64,000 bases of DNA from Sanguinoderma infundibulare (taxonomy: Eukaryota > Basidiomycota > Agaricomycetes > Polyporales > Polyporaceae): NCBI GenBank assembly GCA_032821775.1, contig JAVLRN010000017.1, positions 248,001 through 312,000 on the forward strand, read 5' to 3'. The position numbers and the translations under genes were made by a program. This document shows, one piece after another, positions 11,996 through 23,963 of this stretch (position 1 is the first letter of the stretch; every line of letters begins with the position of its first letter). The notes under the pieces are model-generated. The model had not been told where the DNA came from, did no database searches, and saw only the letters and a list, made by a program, of their open reading frames with translations.

Positions 11996-13013
11996 TGTGA
12001 CATGCATGGGGAACCTGCATGTAGAACTAAAGGATCAATACAGGGAAAGGACAGGCCATGACAGACAGGTGTGAGGTGGTACAGGTGTGTTGCAAGCCTA
12101 AAGGCCACTGATTGGTAGAGAAAGGAGGAGACTCAACTATGGTGCAGTCACATAGACCAACTACCACATGGTAGTGTATGGTGCAGATACAACCAGTGTG
12201 CACAGACACTGTGGAAGATGAACGATGCGAAGTATATGTGGTCACACAATGTACTGAATGAAGAGAGGCTCAAAGTCAATGCAGAGAGGCTACTTAGAGC
12301 CCAGAGGGAGTCGTACGCATGCAGGCACAAAGAGAGAGAGATCTGAGGCCAGGGGTAACCTGGAGAATCCATACACCAAAACCAAGGCTAAGTACAGAGA
12401 GTACGCACTGCACATACCACATGGTGGCACCAATACCACTACACTACCAAAGCCTCCAAAATGTAGCTACAAGGCCATGTGTGTCCAAACTATAACCTAA
12501 AGGAGTCCGAGAGACATCTGTGACAAAACTACCTAGTAACCACAAACTGAAACATGCACCATCATGAAAGAGCCAAAGAAACCTGTACCTGTGGGGTACA
12601 ACACATGACCATGATTGATGCATCATGACCATGTTGAAGATAGCTGCACATTGTACTAAACTGATCAGAGGCTGAGCTGCAAGAAACTATGCCATGCCAC
12701 TATATGTCCTGTGGCACATAATAAGACATGCATATGATTGGAGATGTACTGAACAATCCCCAAGTGCAAGGGCACCCATAAGCCATGTGCATAATCAGGG
12801 CTGTGAGTAAGGGGAGCCACACAGTTGAAGGGGAACATGCACAATGCATGGACACCACGCGGTGATATGCAAGAAAGTCAAAGGAAGCCTGCATGGTGTG
12901 AAAGGTTGAAGAACCTGAGCCACGAGTGGTGTGTGCAGTGGTGACTGATTGTACAAGAGGGAACTATGCAAGATGCAAAGATTCTAGGCACAGGGCATGT
13001 AGAGGACCCTACA
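11996..13013 (-). repeat. E1 3' LTR
   Basis: Minus-strand sequence starts TGTAGGGTCC directly after a polypurine tract and ends with CA. It is colinear with 27732-28750; the differences I checked at both ends are transitions. Confidence 0.9.
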
Positions 13014-13029
13014 TCTCCCTCCCACTGAC
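13014..13029 (-). other. E1 polypurine tract
   Basis: GTCAGTGGGAGGGAGA on the minus strand directly abuts the TG start of the 3' LTR. Confidence 0.75.
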
Positions 13030-13142
13030 ATCTGAACTGTCCTCAGTTTAGTCAATGCTGCACAGAAGTCGACAAACTGGAAAGGGAGAGAGCCACAGAG
13101 GACCAAGGATAAAGACTGTAGGGTGGAAGAACACCATAAACA

Positions 13143-14401
13143 ATGCACCCTACTCCATGCATGATGAGTGCACTCAACAACACAGAACAGCACTGCAATG
13201 AGGTCTGCATGATCCTGTTGCCGAAGGCTGAAGATACAGTGGAGCACCAGATAGCCAAGCTGCAAATTGTCATGAACGGAGAGACGTTCATTGAGGCAGA
13301 TGTGAAGAAGTGTCTGGACCACCTTGTGCTAGGTAAGGCTGAATGTGGGTATAGGTTCCTTGCAGGTATACTCATATATACCTGGATCTGGACCTGTGGG
13401 TATGGGTCTTGTGGATATGGGTACCTGGTGCATAGGTCAGGCACAGATCCAGGTCAGAGGTTTTGAGGCTGTGGGTTACCTCCAGGTTACCCATGGGTTT
13501 GTCCAAAAAGATAAACAGTCTGTATGTCTTTAATAAGTGATCTATATGATCTATTTACCTACAATAAGTGCAGTAGAAACTGTTTGTATGATTGAACTAT
13601 GATATCTGGTGTATTGTCTTCAGCCTTCTCTCCAGCCTATGCAGGTGCTCAAACCTTACACCTGATCTGGAGTTTAAGGTGTTCAAGTTTCTGACCATCA
13701 AAGAGCTTCTCACAATTAAACCTGTGTTCAAGGAGTGGTAGGAAGTGATATATCTGCCCAAAGGACACAATTGGGTGAACATTTCACATAAAACAGCTTT
13801 AACTTGTGTGTATTTTGGTGGGTCTTGCAGGTATCCATAGGTACAGGTCTTTATGTGGGTAAACCCATGGGTACAGGTCAAGACCTGCACACCTGCACAG
13901 GTCCAGGTCAAGCCCTCTGAGGTCCCAATACTCACAGGTACAGGTCCAGGTCAACTCACAAGTGACCCATGTTCAGCCTTGGTGCTAGGCCTTGTACGTC
14001 TTCACATCGTTAACCGTCAGCCTCATGCTTACTGCACGGTGCAGAAAGTGCTGTTGCACATCTGCATGGACTCCATCATCATCATGTCGGCCACCAACCA
14101 GGTGAAGCTGATGTGTGAGATGTGGAATGTGCCCAAAATCATGGTGCACTTCAACACCAAGTTTGACTGAGTACGACGCAAAGTGCTCACCCGTGAACTC
14201 TGGCTGCAGTGGGCAGTGGCAAAGACATATTGGGACATGGTGTTCTCATTCCAGTATGTTCTGGAGCATGTGGAAATGAACCTCTGCACTGCAGATCAAG
14301 CATGTGTTGAGGAGTTCATCCATTGGTCCACATGGAATGAAGAGGACACACGCTATGAGTACACCAGCTTCAAGGGAGTGCCATTACAAGAAATCAAATG
14401 A
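13143..14401 (+). pseudogene. Unidentified ORF remnant split by a MITE
   Basis: A plus-strand frame ending ...VKKCLDHLVLG at 13333 is cut by the MITE and resumes after it. It then runs to a TGA at 14168 and continues in related frames to 14401 (CTADQACVEEFIHWSTWNEE). Composition looks protein-coding, but I do not recognise the family. It lies between the E1 3' LTR and the antisense gene; E2 has nothing comparable there. It may be captured host sequence or a separate nested insertion. Confidence 0.35.
13334..13981. mobile_element. hAT-type MITE with perfect 8-bp target duplication
   Basis: A 648-bp element with no coding capacity. Its ends are 17-bp inverted repeats: TAAGGCTGAATGTGGGT on the left, and CAAGGCTGAACATGGGT as the complement of the right end. 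It is flanked by GTGCTAGG at 13326-13333 and 13982-13989. An 8-bp duplication with short inverted repeats is the hAT signature. The interior is rich in CAGGTCCAGGT / GGTACAGGT words. Confidence 0.85.
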
Positions 14402-14893
14402 GGTCAGCAGCTGAATAAGGGTCCTTCGAGTGGGCAGGGGCAGTGCGGTGAGTCAGTGCACCCAAAAATGGTTGGTACAAAGCTGACTGTTTGACAAAAA
14501 ATGAATGCCATCCACGGTGCAGTTGAGGCTTCAGCATCACTGCACACAGTATCTGGGCATCAGTGGGAGGAATTGAGGATGATAGAGGACAATTGTAATT
14601 GATTGAGGAATGGGGCAGTGTTTTTGAGTAGATAAGAAAGTCAAAACACATGTGCTGTAAATAAGGAACTGAAGATGGGTAGAAGTTTGATGCATAACAT
14701 AACAGACATGCCAACCACTCGGTGCTGCTTGCATGGTGTGGACCCTGAACAATGCTTCCTGGGGACATGCAGAAGCAGTGGAAGGTCGAAGAGGCTGTCA
14801 TGCATATTGTCGAGCCTAACCATATAGATTTGAGGGTCAGCATCAGCCTTCTCTTTTGCACGCCCACTTCTTCATCCCGCAACCATCTCCACC

Positions 14894-17000
14894 ATGTCCA
14901 ACTCTCAAGCCATCACTCTCAAGGACATTAAAGTCCACCACATGCTCAGCTGGATGAACCTGCTGGACATCGACACTAGCCCCCTTGTCAAGCTCATCAA
15001 TGAGCTCATCGTGCTGAGCGACAGTCCGAACACCATCACATGCAGCCAGCTCCACAACTGGTTCCTCGATGTGATCAGCGCACTTCCTCTGCTCATACTG
15101 GTGGATGTGCACTTCACACGTTTCTGTGATCTCGCCAAGGGCCACTGCTCTGACACTGAGGCTCAATGCCTTGTGAAGACATATAGTTCACGCACACAGC
15201 CCTGCCTGCTCGAAGCGGTGTGTGTGCAGTGTGCGAAACTCGAGGTGCACCACGCAGAGCTCATCACCTCGTGTCAAGCCATCCAGATGCAGGTCGACAA
15301 TGAGGACCTCTTGATAGAGGAGGAACAGGTGGTGAAGAGGGAGATCAACAGCCGGGTGAACGAGGTGTTTGCTGACCTTGAACAGACCCATGAGGTAGAG
15401 GCTCAGGGAGAGCGCGAATGTGAGTAAATTCTTCATACACATGGTGAGCCGCGCTAATTGCATTCATCCAGACAAAGACCAGCAAGCCAGCCTGACAGGC
15501 GAACTCACAGAGACCCTGTGGTTGCAACCAAGCACACCATCGTCAGCCACTGCCCCATCAATGTCTGTTCCTCAGACACTTATCAGGAGGCCCATCGCTG
15601 TCATGTCGACTGGGGGTACCAATGGTGTGCTGGCCCTGCTGGGTATACGCGCGCCTCTGCTGAAGGTAAATGCACTGAAGGCAACCATGTCATCGACCAC
15701 TCCATGGCCATCCATGCACTCCCAGGCTGCAACCAAGAGTGACCCTCTGCCCACTGTGCCTCACCAAAAGAAGACCAGCATAACAAGCAAGAAGGGCAAG
15801 GAGCGTGCGGCCACCATCAACTCACCCATCAACATGGACACATCAGCTGATGAAGACCCCATGCTGAAGACCACGATGCATGCAACAACTGTGTCATTGT
15901 CTGCCAAAAAGGTCCCCCTTCTCCGCTCAATCGTGGTGAATCGCAAGGCTGCTGAAGCCATGGAAAGTGAGAACATGCCAAAGAAGGCCTAGAAGTGCGG
16001 TGGCAGCAAGATTGTATACGTCTTGTGGGCTGCCTCTCAGTGCGATGGGTGCTGGAAGACCAACAGTGAGTGCGAGCTGTCAACTGTCAGCATATGCTGT
16101 ATGGCATGTGTTGACAAGCACATCTCATGCAAGCACCTCCTGTGGAACCAGTCCGGTGACATTCAATATGGGAAGATGATCATCACCGTCTACAATGGCA
16201 AGGGCCACTCATTTGTGGCAGAGATCAAGGAGGGTGACCGTGGTATGTGCAAGGTGATTGTGCAGCACATTGAAAGCCTCTCAGACTAGAAGCTGCAAGT
16301 TGACGAGTCTGCACAACTGGCGGTGTGTCTCAAGTGCTCAAAGTTTGATCCACCACGTGTGGGGCCAATGAGCTTCAAGATCCCCAAGGAGGACCTGCCC
16401 ATGCTGCCCAAGGAGTACGTGGAGGGCACAGGCAGCATGATCGACGAGGACAAGGAGTGCACTGAGATTGATCCCCATGAGGGTGTGCCAATTGATGCAG
16501 ACACACCTCACAACGAGGACAGCTGCCATGATGAGGAAGACGAACTCAACACATCAGTGTACAAGAACGACACACCCACCCCTGCACCACGTGCATCAAC
16601 TGGGACCACACCAGAAGGCAAAGAGCAAGAGATCGACATCACCATCCAGAGCAGCAACCCTGTACCCTATGACTTCCCACTAATGGTCGTCAATGGCTCT
16701 GTGTTTGTGGAAGAGCCCATCATTGCGGCTCCTCAGCCTGCCACATCATTGTCATTGGCCTGCCCCATGGTTGCCATGTGGATGCCTGTTGTCAAGGAAG
16801 GGCACACCCTCCTGGACAGTGAAGTCTTGCATATCCGGCAGGAGTACACATATCTTGCATTGCGGGCAAACCTTGACTGCACGATGATGGAGTTCCTCCA
16901 CATGCAGGAGATGGAGCATACTGGGCTGCCCTTCAGCCAGTATCAGTCGAAGTGGATACTGTGCCACAGCAGCGAGGGCCCATCATCTTTGTCCAAGTAG
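14894..17000 (+). pseudogene. E1 antisense gene: Zn-cluster protein, intron-containing, two stops
   Basis: Exons 14894-15419 and 15472-17000 flank a 52-bp GTGAGT...CAG intron. The joined frame is 684 codons with stops only at 15990 (TAG) and 16287 (TAG). The start ATG has the context CACCATGTCC, matching the E2 gene (CACCATGTCT). Codons 16041-16130 encode a six-cysteine motif spaced CX2CX6CX8CX2CX6C, the spacing of fungal Zn(II)2Cys6 clusters. A low-complexity acidic region lies downstream. The gene is convergent with E1 pol, whose end is at 17526. Function is unknown; position and motif are shared with the E2 gene at 32400-34348, but the rest of the protein is strongly diverged. Confidence 0.7.
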
Positions 17001-17525
17001 GTGGGTTGCTATTATCATCTTCTTGGTCATATTTGCCCTGTTGTTTGTTCATTTTCATCATTGTGGACTTCTTCGCTTTATAGGATAGCTGCACCATGTG
17101 GTGTGTTTCTTGTCCTGTCCTGTTGCTTCAGTCTCATCTCATAGAAAAGTAGTAAAAAAAAGTTCAAAAAAAATCTTGAACTGTTGTAGTATCATATATC
17201 ACCATAATCTCTCTGTCCTTTGTATATCTCGTTCAGTGTCATCTCGCATTGTGGCTTTCATGTTGTAAACCATGTCTTGTTGTATATAGTATCATAGTAG
17301 AAATAAAATAGCTGTGTGCTAGAAAATGTCATTACATGAAAGACAGTCGTGTCTGTCATGTAAGTAAAAAGGTGGAGTGGATAAAGAAACAGAGTCTTTG
17401 TCATAAGCAGAAAGAAAACCAAAGTCCATGTGCAACCACGCGGTAGCCAGCACCTATCTCTCCCCCCCACTGAAATGTCAACTGTTCTGGTCGACTGTTC
17501 AGCAGAACAGTGAGTATAGGGTGGT
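17001..17525. other. Convergent intergenic region of E1 with a second PPT-like tract
   Basis: AT-rich 3' flank shared by the antisense gene (+) and pol (-). At about 17458-17485 the minus strand reads GACATTTCAGTGGGGGGGAG, closely resembling the sequence abutting the 3' LTR at 13014-13036. No LTR follows it here. Confidence 0.4.
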
Positions 17526-20073
17526 TCAAATGCCATCCACTAGGTCTGCGTTGAAGTCATTGGCACCCTCGCCCTTGTCTGAAGAGGCTTCAAGGTTGCA
17601 TATATGACACATGTCAGCATCTAACCAACCACACAGTATGTCAATGGCCTTCATTTGTGCGAGGTAGGGTATAACCCGGAATGCCACTATGGGGTGGTCG
17701 AGCATGGTGCAGTCAAGCTCGGAGAGGATGTGTGCTTTTCTATGGTTGCGGGTGATGACAAGGTAAGGCCCCAGGTAGCGCAGACACATCTTCCTGTTGA
17801 GGGACTTCTCAATCACTGTGTTGTGTAGGAGAACTAGGGTGTTCGGTTTGCAGTTATAGTTGCACATGGTATGGCGGTGCAGCTCCTTGAGCTGCTTGAC
17901 AGCAGTCACCCTCACTTCATAAACCATGGAGCGAATGAGAGTGACCTGGTGCTCACACTTCTGCAAGGTCACCATGCGGTGAGCAAAAAGGTCCTCAGTT
18001 GTAAGGATGCTGTTGGTGGTCAGAGTGAGGTACATAGCTTCAACGATGTCGAGTGGCAACACTGGATGCATGCCTGTGAGTGTGAAGTATGGAGAACAGC
18101 CTAGCCTATGACACATGGTCACACGGTCAGCCCACAGCATGGAGTGGAGTTGAGTTGCCCACCTCTTGCCATCGCCTTCTGTCACCTTGAAAAGGATGTT
18201 GTGCATCGGATGGTGAGGGCTTTCAACAATGCCATTCATGCATGAGTTGTAGCCAGAGATGCAGATGTGGTTTATATAATATTTGGATGTGAGATACTCA
18301 AGCACCTTTACCCATGGTGAACTGTTGTCAGAGACAATCTCACTGACTGCGTTCCACCATGCGATGATATCCTGGAAGAGGAACTCGCTGAGCACATGCA
18401 CACCCTCAGAGGTTATAGTGGAGGCTTCAGGCCAAGACATAGTCACACACTGCATGTGAACAAGGAACTTGTGTGGCCCCAGCATTCACGCAGAGTTGAT
18501 GTGGACCTTGATCATTGGTGCAGCGGGGTACGAGATGGTTGCAGGGATAAGGATCTTCGTTGTCTGGTGCACTTGGCAGAGATGGCATGTCCAAACATAC
18601 CACTTGATGTCAAAGATCATGTCAGGCCACCAGAAGCAGTCACAGATGAACACACATGTAGCAAAGTATCCACGGTGTTCAATATGGTTGTGCAAGTCAC
18701 GGAGGATCTCAGGTTGGTGCACGGGATGGATGACCTTATGGTATGCACCCTCCACATGGTGCTTCCACAGGAACCCATGCTCATCAAGAGTGAACTGAAG
18801 AGCAAACTTGTAGAAGCCCTCAAATTGTCGCTCATTGAGGCCCATCGGATGCTGCGGATTGCGCAAGAACCTCATAACCACAAGTACCTGCTTCTCTGCC
18901 TCGAGTGCAGAGGGTCTATGGGGGAGCACGTTGTATAACAGGGTGCGGTCCACATCATTCTCCAGTCAGGTGTCACACATGATATCGAGCATCTGCATCA
19001 GGACCTGCAATGGTGCAGAACCACGTAGTTTCACAGGGTATGGGAGGTCCTCCTCAGAGCGCAATGGTGCATCGCCAAGGCATGGAGGCAGGATGAATTC
19101 TGCAGTGAAACCATAGAGCTTGTCGACCCACTCTTCAAAGTCATCTTCCTCCGGCGGAGGATCACCTTCCTGTGGGGGATGATGCAAAAGACTGTCCAGT
19201 GTGTGGCGCTCACCCGGTATGTGCACAAGTGTGAAATGGAACATAAGGATGGACATAATCCACCGGTTGACTGACATGGACAGAACAATGTCAGGGTTAG
19301 AGAGCATTCCTTGAATGTACCGCATGTCGACCTCAACAACAAAGTGTCGAACACCAACCAGCCACAGACGAAGAGCACGTAACACACGGTAAAGCCTGTA
19401 GATCTCCAGCTTTGGTTGCAAGAAGCACTGCTTGCACGTGTTGAGGGCGATTGAGCCGAAGCAGTTGTAGTACCATATGGAGGGCTTCTTCAGGTCCTTC
19501 TGGCACAGAAGGAATCTGACCGCCATCCAGGATGTATTGATGCTTAGAATAATTAGAGTGTCCGACTCATAGTCGAGTGCATAGAGTGCAGGGGAGTCGA
19601 TCAGGGCCTGCTTCAATGCAGCCATCGCATCATCCTGCATGGCACCTCACTCGAACTTGATGTCTTTGTAGGTAAGTTGCACGAGAGGGTGCATAAGCTT
19701 CACAAAGTTGAAGATGAAGATGCATGTGACACCGATAGTCCCCAGAAAGGCACAAACATCCAAAAGGTCATGGCAAGGTCCTCAAGCAGTAACCACATGG
19801 ATGCAATCAGTGTCCAGTAGCCTACTGATTGGTGTACAATGGTGACTGATTACCATGCCATTGAGGATAAACGTGATGTATTTTAGGCCAGAGAATGTCC
19901 TGCCAAAGTACGTGATGCATTGCTGGGTTCATATGAGGTTACCGAAGTGCTTGTATACGAAGTGTCGTACTTTGGAGTTCACCTTGATCATCTTGTAAGA
20001 GCCATCTGCCAAGTGATAGTTGCTCTTGGATCCCTTAACAGGTACATTATCGACATACGAAATCGTACGCTCT
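17526..20073 (-). pseudogene. E1 pol, distal part: RT end, RNase H, integrase
   Basis: Minus-strand continuation of pol after the Pack-1 insertion. The RT tail contains YVDNVP (the catalytic YxDD has become YVDN). RNase H follows at about 19640-18966 (LQPKLEIYRLYR type segment). Integrase is at about 18953-17526, with an HHCC zinc module ending CHLCQ, SDNSSP and GIVESP for the D-D-E residues, and a GPY/F-like KMCLRYLGPYLV. Several in-frame stops separate these blocks. Gypsy order (RNase H before integrase) is clear. Confidence 0.88.
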
Positions 20074-20397
20074 GGAAAAACCTTCCCAAGCTACTTTGGT
20101 GAAAGTACAACTAAAAAGTAGGAATTAGTGCCATTAAAAAAGCATTAGTGAGTTAGGAAACATTAGCCTAAGATTCAGTAGGTCCCCCTTTTTCTTGGTT
20201 CTACCTTAGAAGAATTAGGGATAAAGTAGCTACAGTTGTGCTAATTTATCCCTAATCCTTCCTAATTGTTCCTAATGTAGGACTATAGGTTTAGTATCTC
20301 AGAGATTTGCTGGGCTGTTCAAAACTTGTGCACACCACATAGAAGATAGACATCAAAAGTGTATATTGAGCAAGACTAATACATTGCTGTAGCTAAG

Positions 20398-20870
20398 TTC
20401 AATATTAAAGGAGCAGTATTCAATGCCCTGATCAGCAAAGAGAGGGCTCTCAAAGAATGTAGGGACAACAATCCCCTTCTCGCCATTGAGTGCATGGAGC
20501 AGGTCACCAGTGAAGCGAGCACCAGCATAGACCATGGAGAGTGTTGCAGAGCCAGCACCCTCCTTGGCCTGGATGACCTTCTCACCGCTGAACTGGATGT
20601 GGTGCACAAACTTCTTGTAGACCTTGCCCGAGACACCCTTGGTCTAAGAAAGGAGAGGAACGATGGTCGCACCTGAGTGACCACCAATGACGGTGACAGG
20701 GACATCCTTGGGGTCAGCACCAGCAATGCCAGTGAGGAAGCGGATAACATTGAGGGTGGTGACACTGAAGATGTGAGTGGGGTCACAAATGCCGGCCTTC
20801 TCAAAGACTGCAGAAAGGATGGGGACAGTAGAGTTGATGGGGTTGGAGATGACGAGGATGTGGGTCAACG
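20398..20870 (-). pseudogene. Malate dehydrogenase fragment (mitochondrial type)
   Basis: The minus-strand frame starts near [15 protein letters not shown] and includes [29 protein letters not shown] (with the catalytic His), KGVSGKVYKKFVHHIQF, GAGSAT and SPLFADQGIEY. This is the second half of an NAD-dependent malate dehydrogenase, which interconverts malate and oxaloacetate. One stop (TAG, 20644) lies after VPLLS, and a short deletion sits in the [12 protein letters not shown] segment. N-terminal cofactor domain and C-terminus are missing. Cargo of Pack-1; not functional. Confidence 0.88.
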
Positions 20871-21034
20871 ACAGCCAAAGTGACCAAGACGCCTTTTGTA
20901 TGGGCATGGGCCATGTGTTCGAAGATCGACTGAGTGTCTGTTTTGAACTCACTGAATCTGGACCCTGACAGCGAGTCCATCAGTGCAGAAAAAGTATGAG
21001 CCATGGAGAGGTGAAGCTAGCATGCACCATTCAT

Positions 21035-21605
<571 letters not shown>

Positions 21606-21898
21606 GGCGAGGGTCTAGGGAACTAGAAGGAAGCCGTAACTGAGAGCAGCAAGTAGCAGTGCACACAATCAGAGAGGATCAGAGGGGAGACAAGGAGCAA
21701 ACAGGACTTACGGTGTGCGAGAGCAGGGATGATGGTGGAGGAGATGGTGGAAGATAACAAGGATGAGGAGTTGGAGATGGCTGGGTCAAGTTCATGGTAA
21801 GGGTGTTTTTGGACAAGGTGGGGGACACCTGGACAGCGAACTGCGATGCCTTGGGCATGGTGACGAGGGATGTGGCTGAGAGAGAGTGCACCACTCAC

Positions 21899-22174
21899 GT
21901 TTCTGAGCCCCACTAAACAGCATGTGGTCCTCCTTGAGTGAGAGGTCAACCTGAATCAAGTTTGCACTGGCCAAAAGCTGGATGATCATGCCGGAAGTGA
22001 CGATGGGCATGATGCTGAGCTCCATGAGCATGCCACAGTTCGAGGCGAGGATGACATGCACCCAGTAGAGGGGATCTGCCGAGTCCGAGGACATGATGCC
22101 ATACAGGGAACCTGGGAGCAGATGAGAAAGATGAGGCGCATGATGGCGGTTCATAGCACCTTTTGGTTGAACGG
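21899..22174 (-). pseudogene. Sec61 alpha translocon subunit fragment
   Basis: The minus strand encodes PFNQKVL, a TGA in place of Trp, then [12 protein letters not shown] one-base deletion follows, then [53 protein letters not shown] and LFSGAQK, and finally a GTGAGT splice donor at 21898. This is the N-terminal quarter of Sec61 alpha (transmembrane segments 1-2 and plug region) of the ER protein channel. It starts exactly at the shared central module of the Pack elements (22175). Dead copy, cargo of Pack-1. Confidence 0.92.
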
Positions 22175-22239
22175 CAACATGGCGAGTGGGAGGAGAGACA
22201 AGGAGAGTTGGAAGTTGTAGGCACTCAATTTGGTGGCAT

Positions 22240-23560
22240 GTTGCCTGTGGCACCACCGAATCAAGCCAAAGACCCTAACAATGTTCTCCCCAGTCTTCCG
22301 CTCACCTTATGCATGTCGCCCTTCGGCTCCAGTCCTTGTTCCATCCCTGGCATCCTCAACATCTTCAAGCTGGCTCGGCAACCTGCTCCCAGGCCCCTGT
22401 GCACTCAGGCACACCTCCACACTCCCCGTGTCTTGCCTAAGAGCAAACCCCAGCAACACTCGCTGCAGCTTTCGCACACACAAGCTACTTCCATTGAGAG
22501 GACTAAGCCATCTGCCTCTTTCTCTGTGAAGGTCAACCAGACATACACAACCACCGACAAACCCTTCTGAGGGTGCAAGCAGCACAAGCAGCCCAAGGAT
22601 GCTGGTCGCAGAGGTAACTCTGTATCTCCCTGTGATGTCGCTTCATGGTGACAAGCTCACCAACCTTCCCCCCCTCCCATTCGGATACCCTCACCCTCAA
22701 AGGCACCTCCTGCTCCTCAAGCTTAGGTCGCTCGAGGCAAACCTGAGGACATGACCTCTTTGACCAACCCTTTCGATGATGATGTCCATGCCCCCTCTCA
22801 GGACATCAAAACTGACGGTAAGGCCTTCCACGCTCCCCCCAAGCTCACCGCCCAACCCTCTGGCAAGCTTGCCCGCCACTGCCAGGCCACCACTCAGCTC
22901 ATCAACTCCCCTACTCCCAAGGTCCTGTTCTGCCACAGGGGTCGTGTTCAGGGCGAGAAGGCTGTTCCTCTCCAGCCCCCTTTTGCTATCACCACCCACC
23001 TGCCATGTTGCGTGAGCCTTGACTTACCCTCCAGCTTTTCCATCTGTGATGACTCATCCAACTTCGGTGATGACAGTGACATCACTCCCCCGACTCCCCC
23101 CATTCGGGAGGCTTCCACTGTTCTGGTCAAGCTGACCAGTCCATGGCAGCAGGACAACTTTGTTGATGGTGGTCCCCACACTGCACCCCTTGTGTCCACC
23201 TTTGGCTTCCCCTTGGCCAGACACAGCCCCTACTCGATGCCCACTCCTGCTCAGCGCCACCGTAACCATCACCATGTTCTGAGTGAGGGTGTCTTTGCGA
23301 TGTCGACTGATGAGGATTCTCCCTCGTCCTCCATCTCCGATCTCTTCACGTCCATGCAGCTCAAGTGCTGGAGCCTGGTGTCCATCCCTCGCCAGCACTG
23401 CAACACTGTTTCTGCTGGCTCGCTGTCTTCCTTTGGGGGTTCTGCTTCTGACCAACTCACATCATTCTTCGCTCCTCCCATAGCTGGTTACTTTGCAGGC
23501 TCAGTTGCCACACTGTGTTTGTTCTCCCTCCACCCCCCTTGCCTTGCAGCACAGGCATAG
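22240..23560 (+). pseudogene. Ser/Pro-rich unknown frame on the right arm of Pack-1
   Basis: One plus-strand frame runs from about 22240 to TAG 23560, interrupted by stops at 22568 (TGA) and two more before 22740; 22751-23560 is open for 269 codons. The product is rich in Ser, Pro and Thr with no recognisable domain. It could be part of a captured host gene or an element gene. Right-arm frames in Pack-2 do not resemble it. Confidence 0.4.
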
Positions 23561-23963
23561 AAGTCTTGGCTCGCATTCTTCCTTACCTCAATATCTGTAG
23601 TTTATGTGTATTGTAGTGCACATTTGTTGCTGTCCCTACATAGTGTGGCTTATGATGCTGTTCCTCGCTGTTGTTTGTGCTGTAAATAATCCTAAATGTG
23701 ATATCAAAGCACCCAATCATACCAGCATGCTTCAATTGTCCCAATACATGAAATAGGTCTGAAGTAGTGCAAAAGTAGTATTAATTAGTATAACTGCTGT
23801 TCCTGTCCATCTGATAGTGCATAATATTACTATTTTAAAGATCCCTCTGTATATTAGTGCAAATTGGATGCAATTAGTTCAAATTAGTTCAAATTAGATT
23901 GGTAATACCTCCATTAGATCATAGTTGTAGTGAATACATTAAATTAGCTTGGGAGGGTTTTCC

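Noticed and set aside
20376..20804. Minus-strand 142-codon ORF over the malate dehydrogenase piece
   Set aside because: It is a shadow frame; the malate dehydrogenase similarity is in another frame.
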